Position numbers and translations under genes: made by a program
Shown here: positions 43,921 to 51,877 of the stretch, one piece after another
Layout: every line of letters starts with the position of its first letter
How positions within the stretch are numbered: position 1 is the stretch's first letter
The notes under the pieces: model-generated
Told to the model about the DNA's origin: nothing
Databases searched by the model: none
Seen by the model: the letters and a program-made list of their open reading frames with translations, nothing else
Source: Roseovarius sp.
GTDB taxonomy: Bacteria > Pseudomonadota > Alphaproteobacteria > Rhodobacterales > Rhodobacteraceae
DNA length: 64,000 bases
NCBI RefSeq assembly: GCF_027019125.1
Contig: NZ_JALUXE010000034.1
Coordinates: forward strand, 62,001-126,000
Direction of reading: 5' to 3'

Positions 43921-44712
43921 ATGACAAACGATCTGCACCGGGATGATTCTGACGTGGTCGAAGTGATCGACGCGCAGGCCACTGGCCCGGCGTTGATCCT
44001 GTGCGAACATGCGTCGAACTTCATCCCCGCGCGGTTTCAGGGCCTTGGGCTGAGCGCCGAGGCGCAGCAGAGCCATGCCGCCTGGGACCCCGGCGCGCGG
44101 GCCGTGGCGCTGACCCTGGCCAGCGCGCTCAATGCGCCGCTGGTGGCGGCCAGGGTGTCGCGCCTTGTCTACGACTGCAACCGCCCTCCCGAGGCGGCAA
44201 GCGCCATGCCGGACCGCTCTGAACTGATCGAGGTGCCCGGCAATCGCAACCTGACCGAGGCAGAGCGCGCCGACCGGGCAGCGCAGGTCTACGCGCCGTT
44301 CTGCCGCGCTGTCGGTCAGGTGATCGCCGCGCGCAAGGCGGCGGGGCTGGCCACCGCGCTGATCACAATGCACAGCTTTACCCCGGTCTGGTTCGGCACC
44401 CCCCGCGCCTGCGAAATCGGCATCCTCCATGACAAGGACACGCGGCTCGCCGATGCCATGCTGGCCGAGGCGCACCGCCTGCCCCATCGGGTGATCCGGC
44501 GCAACGATCCCTATGGCCCCGAAGATGGCGTGACCCACTCCTTGAAACTGCACGGGCTGGCGCATGACCTGCCCAATGTGATGATCGAGATCCGCAATGA
44601 CCTCTTGCAAGATGCCGCCGCCGAGGCGCGCATGGCCGACGAGATGCTGACCTTGCTGCGCCCGGCGCTCAGCCACTTGGCCGAGACGACAAAAGGAGGC
44701 GCACATGCTTAG
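43921..44712 (+). CDS. N-formylglutamate amidohydrolase family hydrolase
   Basis: A 263-residue zinc-type amidohydrolase (FGase family, PF05013): LILCEHASNFIP, YDCNRPPEAASAMPDRSE, ITMHSFTPVWFG and VMIEIRNDLL are present. In histidine breakdown HutG cleaves N-formylglutamate, but no other hut genes are here. Leading an operon with a TRAP transporter and a glutamine-synthetase-like ligase, it may instead cut a gamma-glutamyl amide, releasing glutamate; this is inference. The start has GGGGGG 4-9 bases upstream. It overlaps the TRAP small permease gene by 8 bases. Confidence 0.82.
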   Translation: MTNDLHRDDSDVVEVIDAQATGPALILCEHASNFIPARFQGLGLSAEAQQSHAAWDPGARAVALTLASALNAPLVAARVSRLVYDCNRPPEAASAMPDRSELIEVPGNRNLTEAERADRAAQVYAPFCRAVGQVIAARKAAGLATALITMHSFTPVWFGTPRACEIGILHDKDTRLADAMLAEAHRLPHRVIRRNDPYGPEDGVTHSLKLHGLAHDLPNVMIEIRNDLLQDAAAEARMADEMLTLLRPALSHLAETTKGGAHA

Positions 44713-45313
44713 AACCATGCGCGCCTATATCCGCATCATCGACGCGATGAACCGCTTTATCGGGCGGATCGCGATGTATCTGATTTTCGCGCTGGTCGGG
44801 GTGCTCTTGTGGTCCTCGGTCTCCAAGACATTCTTTAGCCCCGCACTCTGGACGCTGGAGACAGCGCAATTCGTGATGGTCGCCTATTACGTTCTGGGCG
44901 GGCCCTATTCGATCCAGATGGGCAGCAATGTGCGGATGGACCTGTTCTATGGCGATTGGTCGAACCGCACGCGCGCCATGGTCGATGTGATCACGGTGTT
45001 CTTTCTGCTCTTCTACCTTGGCGTCCTGCTCTATGGCGGGATCAGTTCGACCGCCTATTCCCTGGGGTATTTCGGAACCGAACCCATGGCGTTTTTCGGG
45101 GATCTCCTGCGAACGCTCCTGACCGAAGGCCTCGAGGCCGCACGCGCCAAGATCGGCGTGCTCGAGCGCAGCTCGACCGTCTGGCGCCCCGTGATCTGGC
45201 CGATCAAGACGATCCTCGTCTTCGGCGTTTTCCTGATGCTGTTGCAGACACTGGCAGAGCTGTGTCGCGACATTCTGCGGCTGCGCGGCGAGGAGGTACC
45301 AAGTGTCCTATGA
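44705..45313 (+). CDS. TRAP transporter small permease (DctQ type)
   Basis: A 202-residue membrane protein with four helices (first at about 23-40). TLETAQFVMVAYYVLGGPYS and the charged GSNVRMDLFYGDWS loop fit DctQ. It contains an unusually long hydrophilic stretch between helices 3 and 4 (about 120-160). AGGAGG precedes the ATG. Its end overlaps the start of the large permease gene by 11 bases. Confidence 0.87.
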   Translation: MLRTMRAYIRIIDAMNRFIGRIAMYLIFALVGVLLWSSVSKTFFSPALWTLETAQFVMVAYYVLGGPYSIQMGSNVRMDLFYGDWSNRTRAMVDVITVFFLLFYLGVLLYGGISSTAYSLGYFGTEPMAFFGDLLRTLLTEGLEAARAKIGVLERSSTVWRPVIWPIKTILVFGVFLMLLQTLAELCRDILRLRGEEVPSVL

Positions 45314-46625
45314 AATGATCGCGCTCTTCATGTTCGCGACCATGATGGTGATGCTCTTCACCGGGCAGCGCGTCTTTGGTGCCATCGGCTTTGTTGCGGT
45401 CATCGCGGCGCTGTTGCTCTGGGGCGACCGGGGCGGGTTCGATATCGCCTTTGCCTCGGCGATCAAGCTGATGAACTGGTATCCGCTGCTGACGCTGCCG
45501 ATGTTCATCTTCATGGGCTACGTGATGAGCGAGAGCCGCATCGCCGACGACCTCTACAAGATGTTCCACGTCTGGATGGGACCAGTGCGCGGCGGGCTTG
45601 CCATCGGCACGATCGGCCTCATGGTGCTGGTGTCGGCCATGAACGGCCTCAGCGTGGCAGGCATGGCGATTGGGGCCACGATTGCCCTGCCAGAACTGCT
45701 GCGGCGCGGCTATGACAAGATCATGGTGACAGGCGTCATTCAGGCGGGGTCGAGCCTTGGCATCCTCGTGCCGCCCTCCGTCGTGCTGGTGCTCTATGCG
45801 ATGATCGCACGACAGCCCGTGGGCCAACTTTGGCTCGCGGGGATCATGCCGGGGCTGCTGATGGCCGCGCTCTTTGTCATCTACATCTATGTGCGCTGCC
45901 GCGTGCAGCCGCATCTTGGTCCGGTCCTGCCACCGGACGAGCGCACCATGCCTCTCGGCGAAAAGCTGAGACTGCTGCGCGCCGGTCTGCTGCCGCTGTT
46001 CATCTTCGTGGCGATGATGGTGCCCTTCGTCAACGGCTGGACCAGCCTCGTCGAAAGCTCGGCCATCGGCGCGATGACGGCCTTCATGGCCGCCGTGCTC
46101 AAGGGGCGGATGACAAAGGCCGTGTTTGAAACCTCGGTGCGCATGACGCTTGGCATTTCCTGCATGTTCATGTGGATCATCCTTGCGGCCCTCGCCTTTG
46201 GCGCGGTGTTCGACGGGCTGGGCGCGGTCAAGGCCATCGAGAGCCTGTTCACCGAAAAGCTTGGGCTTGATCCGTGGGTGATCCTGATCCTGATGCAGCT
46301 CAGCTTCATCGTCATGGGCACATTCCTCGACGATACGGCCATGCTCGTGATCGTGGCTCCGCTCTATGTGCCGCTGGTGGGCGTGCTCGGCTTTGATCTC
46401 ATCTGGTATGGCGTGCTCTACACCATCACCACGCAAATCGCCTATATGACGCCGCCCTTTGGCTATAACCTGTTCCTGATGCGGGCCATGGCCCCGCCCG
46501 AAATCACCCTGCGCGACATCTATCGCTCGATCCTGCCCTTCGTGCTTGTCATGATGCTGGCACTGGCCCTTGTGATCATCTTTCCGCAGATCGCGCTCTG
46601 GCTGCCGCAGCTGGTTTATGGATGA
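45303..46625 (+). CDS. TRAP transporter large permease (DctM type)
   Basis: A 440-residue membrane protein with about 12 helices. DctM features: LPMFIFMGYVMSESRIADDL, GSSLGILVPPSVVLVLYAM and MTPPFGYNLFLMRAMAPPEI. Starts with GTG, GAGGAGG lying 8-14 bases ahead within the dctQ gene. Works with the binding protein encoded 66 bases downstream. Confidence 0.92.
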   Translation: MSYEMIALFMFATMMVMLFTGQRVFGAIGFVAVIAALLLWGDRGGFDIAFASAIKLMNWYPLLTLPMFIFMGYVMSESRIADDLYKMFHVWMGPVRGGLAIGTIGLMVLVSAMNGLSVAGMAIGATIALPELLRRGYDKIMVTGVIQAGSSLGILVPPSVVLVLYAMIARQPVGQLWLAGIMPGLLMAALFVIYIYVRCRVQPHLGPVLPPDERTMPLGEKLRLLRAGLLPLFIFVAMMVPFVNGWTSLVESSAIGAMTAFMAAVLKGRMTKAVFETSVRMTLGISCMFMWIILAALAFGAVFDGLGAVKAIESLFTEKLGLDPWVILILMQLSFIVMGTFLDDTAMLVIVAPLYVPLVGVLGFDLIWYGVLYTITTQIAYMTPPFGYNLFLMRAMAPPEITLRDIYRSILPFVLVMMLALALVIIFPQIALWLPQLVYG

Positions 46626-46691
46626 CGAAATAACCCCAGAACTCCACCAACGGAGCAAACTTCACAGAGCAACCAACAGGAGTATCAAGAC

Positions 46692-47729
46692 ATGACCACC
46701 AGAAGAAAGTTTCTCACCACCGCCGGGATCGGTGCCGCGGCGACGCTGGCAAGCCCCGCCATCGTCAAGGCACAAGCCCCGATCAAGTGGCGGATGCAGA
46801 CCTATGCCGGCGGCGCCTTGGGTGAACACGTGACCAAACCGATGGTCGATTACGTCAATTCCGTCGCCAATGGCGAGATGGAGATCGAGCTGTTCTATGC
46901 CGATCAGATCGTGCCCACCGGAGAGCTGTTTCAGGCGCTTCAGCGCGGCACCATCGACGCGGTCCATTCCGATGACGATTCGATGGCCTCGCCCACGCCG
47001 CTGCGGCAGTTCGGCGGCTACTTCCCCTTTGCCACCAAGCATATCCTCGACGTGCCGGTGCTCTTCAACCAATACGGCCTCGCCGACATCTGGCGCGACG
47101 AATACGCCAAGGTTGGCGTGCAGTGGATTTCCTCGGCAGGACAGGACCCCTGCAACTTCAACACGAAAAAGGAAATCAAGTCTGTCGCCGATCTTGACGG
47201 GCTCAAGCTCTATACCTTCCCCACGGCCGGGCGGTTCCTGGCCAAGTTCGGCGTCGTGCCGGTCAACATCCCCTATGCGGATGCCGAAGTGGCGGTGCAA
47301 ACCGGCGAGCTGGACGGCATGGCATGGTCGGGTATCACCGAGGATTACACCGTCGGCTGGGCCAATGTGACCGATTACTTCCTGACCAACAACATCTCGG
47401 GGGCCTGGATCGGGTCCTGGTTCGTGAACCAGAAGCAATGGTCCGATCTGCCCGATCACCTCAAGCAATTGGTGATGGCCGCAACCGAAGCCAGCCACAC
47501 CTACCGCAACCAGTGGTACTGGGGCGGCGAAGCGCGCCTGCGCGCGCGCGGCGACAAGCTGGAACTGCGCACGGTGCCCGCCGATGAATGGGCCGAAGTC
47601 GAGAATGCCGCCAAGGAGTTCTGGACCGAGATCGCCGCAGAAGGCGAGATCGAGGCAAAGATCGTCGGCATCTTCCGCGAGTATAACGAGGTGATCAACA
47701 AGGCCGGTCCTCCCTATACCAACGGCTGA
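46692..47729 (+). CDS. TRAP transporter solute-binding protein (Tat-exported)
   Basis: A 345-residue periplasmic protein with a twin-arginine signal (MTTRRKFLTTAGIGAAATL, ending VKAQA). Mature segments IKWRMQTYAGGALGEHVTKP, FQALQRGTIDAVHSDDDSMA and VQTGELDGMAWSGITEDYTV are typical of DctP proteins in the dimeric/TakP-like branch. It binds the substrate of the operon. Having the binding protein last among the three TRAP genes and just ahead of the ligase gene fits a single catabolic transcript. Confidence 0.9.
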   Translation: MTTRRKFLTTAGIGAAATLASPAIVKAQAPIKWRMQTYAGGALGEHVTKPMVDYVNSVANGEMEIELFYADQIVPTGELFQALQRGTIDAVHSDDDSMASPTPLRQFGGYFPFATKHILDVPVLFNQYGLADIWRDEYAKVGVQWISSAGQDPCNFNTKKEIKSVADLDGLKLYTFPTAGRFLAKFGVVPVNIPYADAEVAVQTGELDGMAWSGITEDYTVGWANVTDYFLTNNISGAWIGSWFVNQKQWSDLPDHLKQLVMAATEASHTYRNQWYWGGEARLRARGDKLELRTVPADEWAEVENAAKEFWTEIAAEGEIEAKIVGIFREYNEVINKAGPPYTNG

Positions 47730-47748
47730 TCGCCCCACGATGACACCG

Positions 47749-47776
47749 CCCGGCCCCGTTCAGACGCGGGGCCGGG
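47749..47776 (+). other. GC-rich hairpin behind the second dctP gene
   Basis: CCCGGCCCCG and CGGGGCCGGG form a perfect 10-base-pair stem with an 8-base loop, 19 bases behind the binding-protein stop codon. No T tract follows, so transcription probably continues into the ligase gene while the binding-protein mRNA is stabilised. Confidence 0.65.
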
Positions 47777-47797
47777 TCACGTAAAGACACCCGCCGA

Positions 47798-47825
47798 ATA
47801 CCGATGTAATACCGACGCGATACCG
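47798..47825 (+). repeat. Three ATACCG direct repeats at 11-base spacing
   Basis: ATACCG occurs at 47798, 47809 and 47820, one helical turn apart, directly ahead of the ligase gene. The last copy ends 22 bases before the start codon I prefer. It may be a binding site for an activator on one DNA face, or chance. Confidence 0.35.
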
Positions 47826-47847
47826 CATGAAAAACAAGGACGCCGCC

Positions 47848-49203
47848 ATGGCCCTCAGTCTCGAAGATCTCAAATCGAAGGTTGCCGCCGGCACGGTCGA
47901 TACCGTGCTCGTTTGTCTCGTGGACATGCAGGGGCGGCTCATGGGCAAACGATTTCACGCAAGCCATTTTGTCAACAGCGCCTGGGAAGAAACCCATTGC
48001 TGTAATTACTTGCTGGCCACCGATCTGGAAATGACCACGCCCGAGGGCTTTGCCGCCACAAGCTGGGAGCGCGGCTATGGCGACTATGTGATGAAACCCG
48101 ATCTGAGCACGCTGCGCCCGATGCCGTGGCTCGAAGGCACGGTGATGGTGCTCTGCGATGTGCTCGATCACCACACCCATGCGCCGGTCCCCCATAGTCC
48201 CCGTGCCATGCTCAAGGGGCAATTGGCGCGGCTTGATGCCATGGGCTTTGACGCGATGATGGCAACGGAACTCGAGTTCTTCCTGTTTGAGAAGAGCTAT
48301 GACGAAATCCGCAAATCCGGCTATCGCGACCTCACACCGCTGGCGGGCTATAACGAGGATTACAATATCTTCCAGACCACCAAGGAAGAGCATGTAATGC
48401 GGCCCATCCGCAATCATCTCCATGCCGCCGGTCTGCCCATCGAAAACACCAAGGGCGAGGCAGAGGCAGGGCAAGAAGAGCTCAACATCAAATACGCCCC
48501 GGCGCTCGATACCGCCGACTACCACACCATCGCCAAACACGCGATCAAGGAGATTGCGTGGCAACAGGGGCACGCGGCCAGCTTTCTGCCGAAATGGGAT
48601 CACCGGCGCGTCGGCTCATCCAGCCATGTGCATCAGTCGCTCTGGCAGGATGGCAAACCGGCGTTCTTCAATCCCGAGGACAGTCTCGGGATGTCGCAAC
48701 TGATGAAACATTACATGGCTGGCCTGCTGAAATACGCGCCCGATTACACCTATTTCCTCGCCCCCTATATCAACAGCTACAAGCGGTTCCAGAAGGGCAC
48801 CTTTGCGCCCACGCGCATCCTGTGGTCGGTGGACAATCGCACCGCAGGGTTCCGCCTTTGCGGCGAAGGGTCCAAAGCGGTGCGCGTGGAATGCCGCGTG
48901 GGCGGTTCGGATCTCAACCCCTATCTCGCCATGGCGGCGATGCTGGCGGCGGGCATCAAGGGCATCGAGGACAAGCTGGAACTGGCCCCGCCCGCGACCG
49001 GGGATGCCTATAGCGGCGAGAGCGGCCGCATTCCCGAAACGCTGCGCGATGCCTATCGCACGCTGAAAGACTCGCAATTCCTGCGCGACACCTTTGGTGA
49101 TGAGGTCATAGATCACTATGCCCGCGCCGCGGAGGTCGAGATCGAGGATTTCGACCGCGTGGTCACGGATTACGAGGTGGCGCGCGGTTTCGAGCGGGCC
49201 TGA
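47848..49203 (+). CDS. Glutamine-synthetase-like gamma-glutamyl amine ligase
   Basis: A 451-residue GS-fold enzyme. The GS signature segments are ATELEFFLFE (metal), GQEELNIKYAPALDTAD, the catalytic GSSSHVHQSLW, then RTAGFRLCGEGSKAVRVECR and LNPYLAMAAML. It lacks the NLYxLP-type adenylylation loop of housekeeping GlnA. This group includes PuuA, IpuC and GmaS, which attach glutamate to amines through the gamma carboxyl with ATP. With an alcohol and an aldehyde dehydrogenase behind it, an amino alcohol is the most likely acceptor. I place the start at 47848 because AAGGA lies 9 bases ahead; an ATG at 47827 has no ribosome site. Confidence 0.85.
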   Translation: MALSLEDLKSKVAAGTVDTVLVCLVDMQGRLMGKRFHASHFVNSAWEETHCCNYLLATDLEMTTPEGFAATSWERGYGDYVMKPDLSTLRPMPWLEGTVMVLCDVLDHHTHAPVPHSPRAMLKGQLARLDAMGFDAMMATELEFFLFEKSYDEIRKSGYRDLTPLAGYNEDYNIFQTTKEEHVMRPIRNHLHAAGLPIENTKGEAEAGQEELNIKYAPALDTADYHTIAKHAIKEIAWQQGHAASFLPKWDHRRVGSSSHVHQSLWQDGKPAFFNPEDSLGMSQLMKHYMAGLLKYAPDYTYFLAPYINSYKRFQKGTFAPTRILWSVDNRTAGFRLCGEGSKAVRVECRVGGSDLNPYLAMAAMLAAGIKGIEDKLELAPPATGDAYSGESGRIPETLRDAYRTLKDSQFLRDTFGDEVIDHYARAAEVEIEDFDRVVTDYEVARGFERA

Positions 49204-49279
49204 GCGCCGCGCGCTCGGACTTGAGTACTTGTTGAACGATGAAAGGACGGGCGTCACGCCCGCGATCAAGGATGCGATC

Positions 49280-50659
49280 ATGCAGACATTGAAATGTATC
49301 TCACCCATCGACGGATCGGTCTATGCCGAGCGTCCCGTGCTGTCCTTGGCTGCGGCGCAAGCGGCGGCTGAACGGGCACGCACAGCGCAGTCGGCATGGG
49401 CGGCGCGCCCCTTGCAAGAGCGCATCCAACTGGTGATGGCCGGTGTCGCCGCCGTGGGGGCGATGAATGACGACATCGTGCCGGAACTGGCGCATATGAT
49501 GGGTCGCCCGGTGCGCTATGGTGGGGAATTCCGCGGCTTTAACGAACGCGCCAGCCATATGGCAACGATTGCCCAAGGCGCGCTGGCCGACATCGCCGTG
49601 GGCGAAGATGCCACCTTCCTGCGCTATATCAAACGTGTGCCGCATGGCGTGGTCTTTGTCGTGGCGCCGTGGAACTATCCCTACATGACCGCGATCAACA
49701 CCGTGGCACCCGCGCTCATCGCGGGCAACACCGTGGTGCTGAAACACGCGACGCAAACCCTCCTCGTGGGCGAGCGCATGGCGCGCGCATTCCACGAGGC
49801 AGGCGTGCCCGAGGATGTGTTCCAGAACGTCTTTCTCGATCACGACACCACGTCGGCGCTGATCGCAGGCGGTGCCTTCAACTTCATCAACTTCACCGGC
49901 TCGGTCGGTGGCGGGCGCGCGATGGAGCGGGCGGCAGCGGGCACCTTTACCGGGCTTGGTCTGGAACTTGGCGGCAAAGACCCCGGCTATGTGATGGAGG
50001 ATGCCGATCTGGACGCAGCGGTTGAGACGCTGATCGACGGGGCGATGTTCAATTCCGGGCAATGCTGTTGCGGGATCGAACGCATTTATGTGCACCAGAG
50101 CCTCTATGATGCCTTTGTCGAGAAATCCGTGGCGCTGGTGAACACCTACAAGCTGGGCAATCCGATGAACGCTGAAACCACCATTGGGCCGATGGCGAAT
50201 GTGCGCTTTGCCGCAGAGGTGCGCGCACAGGTGGCTGAGGCGCTCGAAATGGGGGCCAAGGCGCACATCGCCACCATGCCCGAGGATGACGGTGCGGCGT
50301 ATCTCACGCCGCAAATCCTGACGAATGTAACCCACAAGATGCGCGTCATGCGCGACGAAAGTTTTGGCCCCGTCGTGGGAATCATGCCCGTCGCCTCGGA
50401 TGACGAAGCCATCGCGCTGATGAATGACAGCGAATTTGGCCTGACCGCCAGCCTTTGGACCGCCGACGTCGCCCGCGCGCAGGCGGTGGGCGACCGGATC
50501 GAGACCGGCACCGTATTCCTCAACCGTGCCGATTATCTCGATCCCGGTCTCTGCTGGACCGGCTGCAAGAACACCGGGCGCGGCGGCGGTCTCTCGGTGA
50601 TCGGCTATCACAACCTCACGCGCCCCAAATCCTACCATCTCAAGAAGGTGACGAAATGA
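49280..50659 (+). CDS. Aldehyde dehydrogenase
   Basis: A 459-residue NAD(P)-dependent enzyme: VVAPWNYPYMTAINTVAPAL, the NAD loop FTGSVGGGRAM, the general base in LELGGKDPGYV, and the nucleophile in FNSGQCCCGIERIYV. The triple cysteine is found in several aminoaldehyde and gamma-glutamyl aldehyde enzymes. It would oxidise the aldehyde made by the alcohol dehydrogenase encoded next. AAGGA 9 bases ahead supports the ATG; 76 bases separate it from the ligase gene. Its stop overlaps the next start as ATGA. Confidence 0.88.
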   Translation: MQTLKCISPIDGSVYAERPVLSLAAAQAAAERARTAQSAWAARPLQERIQLVMAGVAAVGAMNDDIVPELAHMMGRPVRYGGEFRGFNERASHMATIAQGALADIAVGEDATFLRYIKRVPHGVVFVVAPWNYPYMTAINTVAPALIAGNTVVLKHATQTLLVGERMARAFHEAGVPEDVFQNVFLDHDTTSALIAGGAFNFINFTGSVGGGRAMERAAAGTFTGLGLELGGKDPGYVMEDADLDAAVETLIDGAMFNSGQCCCGIERIYVHQSLYDAFVEKSVALVNTYKLGNPMNAETTIGPMANVRFAAEVRAQVAEALEMGAKAHIATMPEDDGAAYLTPQILTNVTHKMRVMRDESFGPVVGIMPVASDDEAIALMNDSEFGLTASLWTADVARAQAVGDRIETGTVFLNRADYLDPGLCWTGCKNTGRGGGLSVIGYHNLTRPKSYHLKKVTK

Positions 50660-51801
50660 CTCTGACTGCCAACTGGTCCTATCCGACCGCGATCAAATTC
50701 GGCGCTGGCCGGATTGCCGAACTGCCCGCCGCCTGTGCGCAGGCCGGGATCAAACGCCCGCTTCTCGTGACCGACAAGGGTCTTGCGGGCTTGCCGGTGA
50801 CGGCCGGCACGCTCGACATTCTCGACGCCGCGGGCCTTGGCCGCGCGATGTTCTCAGAGGTCGATCCCAACCCCAACGAGATCAACCTCGAGGCCGGTGT
50901 CGCCGCCTACAAGGCGGGCGGGCATGACGGCGTGATCGCCTTTGGCGGCGGTTCGGGTCTCGACCTGGGCAAGATGGTCGCCTTCATGGCCGGGCAGACG
51001 CGGCCCATCTGGGATTTCGAGGATATCGGCGATTGGTGGACGCGCGCGAATGCCGATGCCATCGCACCGATCATCGCCGTGCCCACCACCGCCGGGACCG
51101 GATCGGAGGTGGGGCGCGCCAGCGTGATCACCAATTCCGTGACCCATGCGAAAAAGATCATCTTTCACCCCAAGGTTCTGCCGACGGTCGTGATCTGCGA
51201 CGCCGAGCTGACGGTCGGGATGCCGAAATTCATCACCGCAGGCACCGGGCTTGACGCCTTTGCTCATTGCGTCGAGGCTTTCTCTTCGCCCCATTACCAC
51301 CCGATGTCGCAGGGCATAGCCCTTGAGGGCATGCGCCTTGTGATCGACTACCTTCCGCGCGCCTATGCCGATGGCACGGACCTCGAGGCGCGCGCCCAGA
51401 TGATGAGCGCCGCCGCCATGGGCGCCACCGCGTTTCAAAAAGGTCTCGGTGCCATCCACGCCATGAGCCACCCGATCGGAGCGCATTTCAACACCCACCA
51501 CGGCACCACCAATGCGGTTTGCATGCCCGCCGTTCTCGACCTCAACGCCGATGTGATCCGCGACCGGTTTGACCGGGCGGCAGGGTATCTTGGAATTGAG
51601 GGCGGCTATGATGGATTCCGCGCCTTCGTGCAGGACTTCAACGACAGCCTCGGCATCCCGCGCCGCCTGAGCGATCTGGGCGTGACCGAGGCCGCGATCC
51701 CCGACCTCGTCCGCGATGCGCTGACCGATCCGAGCTGTGGCGGCAACCCGGTGACCCTGACCGAAGCCAACCTGACAGCGCTGTTCCGGGCGGCTCTCTG
51801 A
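50656..51801 (+). CDS. Iron-containing alcohol dehydrogenase
   Basis: A 381-residue group III alcohol dehydrogenase. The NAD-binding GGGSGLDLGK, the TTAGTGSEVGRASVI segment and the metal ligands in GTGLDAFAHCVEAF and GAIHAMSHPIGAHFNTHHG are all present. It likely oxidises a primary hydroxyl group in the pathway encoded by this operon, giving the substrate of the aldehyde dehydrogenase. Last gene of the operon; it converges on a flavoprotein gene with a hairpin repeat between. Confidence 0.9.
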   Translation: MTLTANWSYPTAIKFGAGRIAELPAACAQAGIKRPLLVTDKGLAGLPVTAGTLDILDAAGLGRAMFSEVDPNPNEINLEAGVAAYKAGGHDGVIAFGGGSGLDLGKMVAFMAGQTRPIWDFEDIGDWWTRANADAIAPIIAVPTTAGTGSEVGRASVITNSVTHAKKIIFHPKVLPTVVICDAELTVGMPKFITAGTGLDAFAHCVEAFSSPHYHPMSQGIALEGMRLVIDYLPRAYADGTDLEARAQMMSAAAMGATAFQKGLGAIHAMSHPIGAHFNTHHGTTNAVCMPAVLDLNADVIRDRFDRAAGYLGIEGGYDGFRAFVQDFNDSLGIPRRLSDLGVTEAAIPDLVRDALTDPSCGGNPVTLTEANLTALFRAAL

Positions 51802-51804
51802 CGG

Positions 51805-51870
51805 CCGATTTCATCTGGCCCAAAATACCTCAGGGGGTTTGGGGGACAGCGTCCCCCATCCCTTCCCCAG
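51805..51870. repeat. REP-like intergenic element with a GGGGGAC hairpin
   Basis: GGGGGAC (51841-51847) and GTCCCCC (51851-51857) form a perfect 7-base-pair stem with a 3-base loop, preceded by TGGCCCAAAATACCTCAGGG. From memory, intergenic sequences of this kind recur in Rhodobacterales genomes, but this window holds only one copy. It lies between two convergent genes and may terminate transcription from both sides. Confidence 0.45.
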
Positions 51871-51877
51871 CCCACGA

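Noticed and set aside
43921..44712. Calling the hydrolase HutG.
   Set aside because: No hutH, hutU, hutI or hutF nearby; the operon points to another gamma-glutamyl or formyl substrate.
47848..49203. Reading the GS-like enzyme as GmaS of the methylamine N-methylglutamate pathway.
   Set aside because: The mgs and mgd subunit genes are absent and alcohol and aldehyde dehydrogenases are present, which methylamine use does not need.
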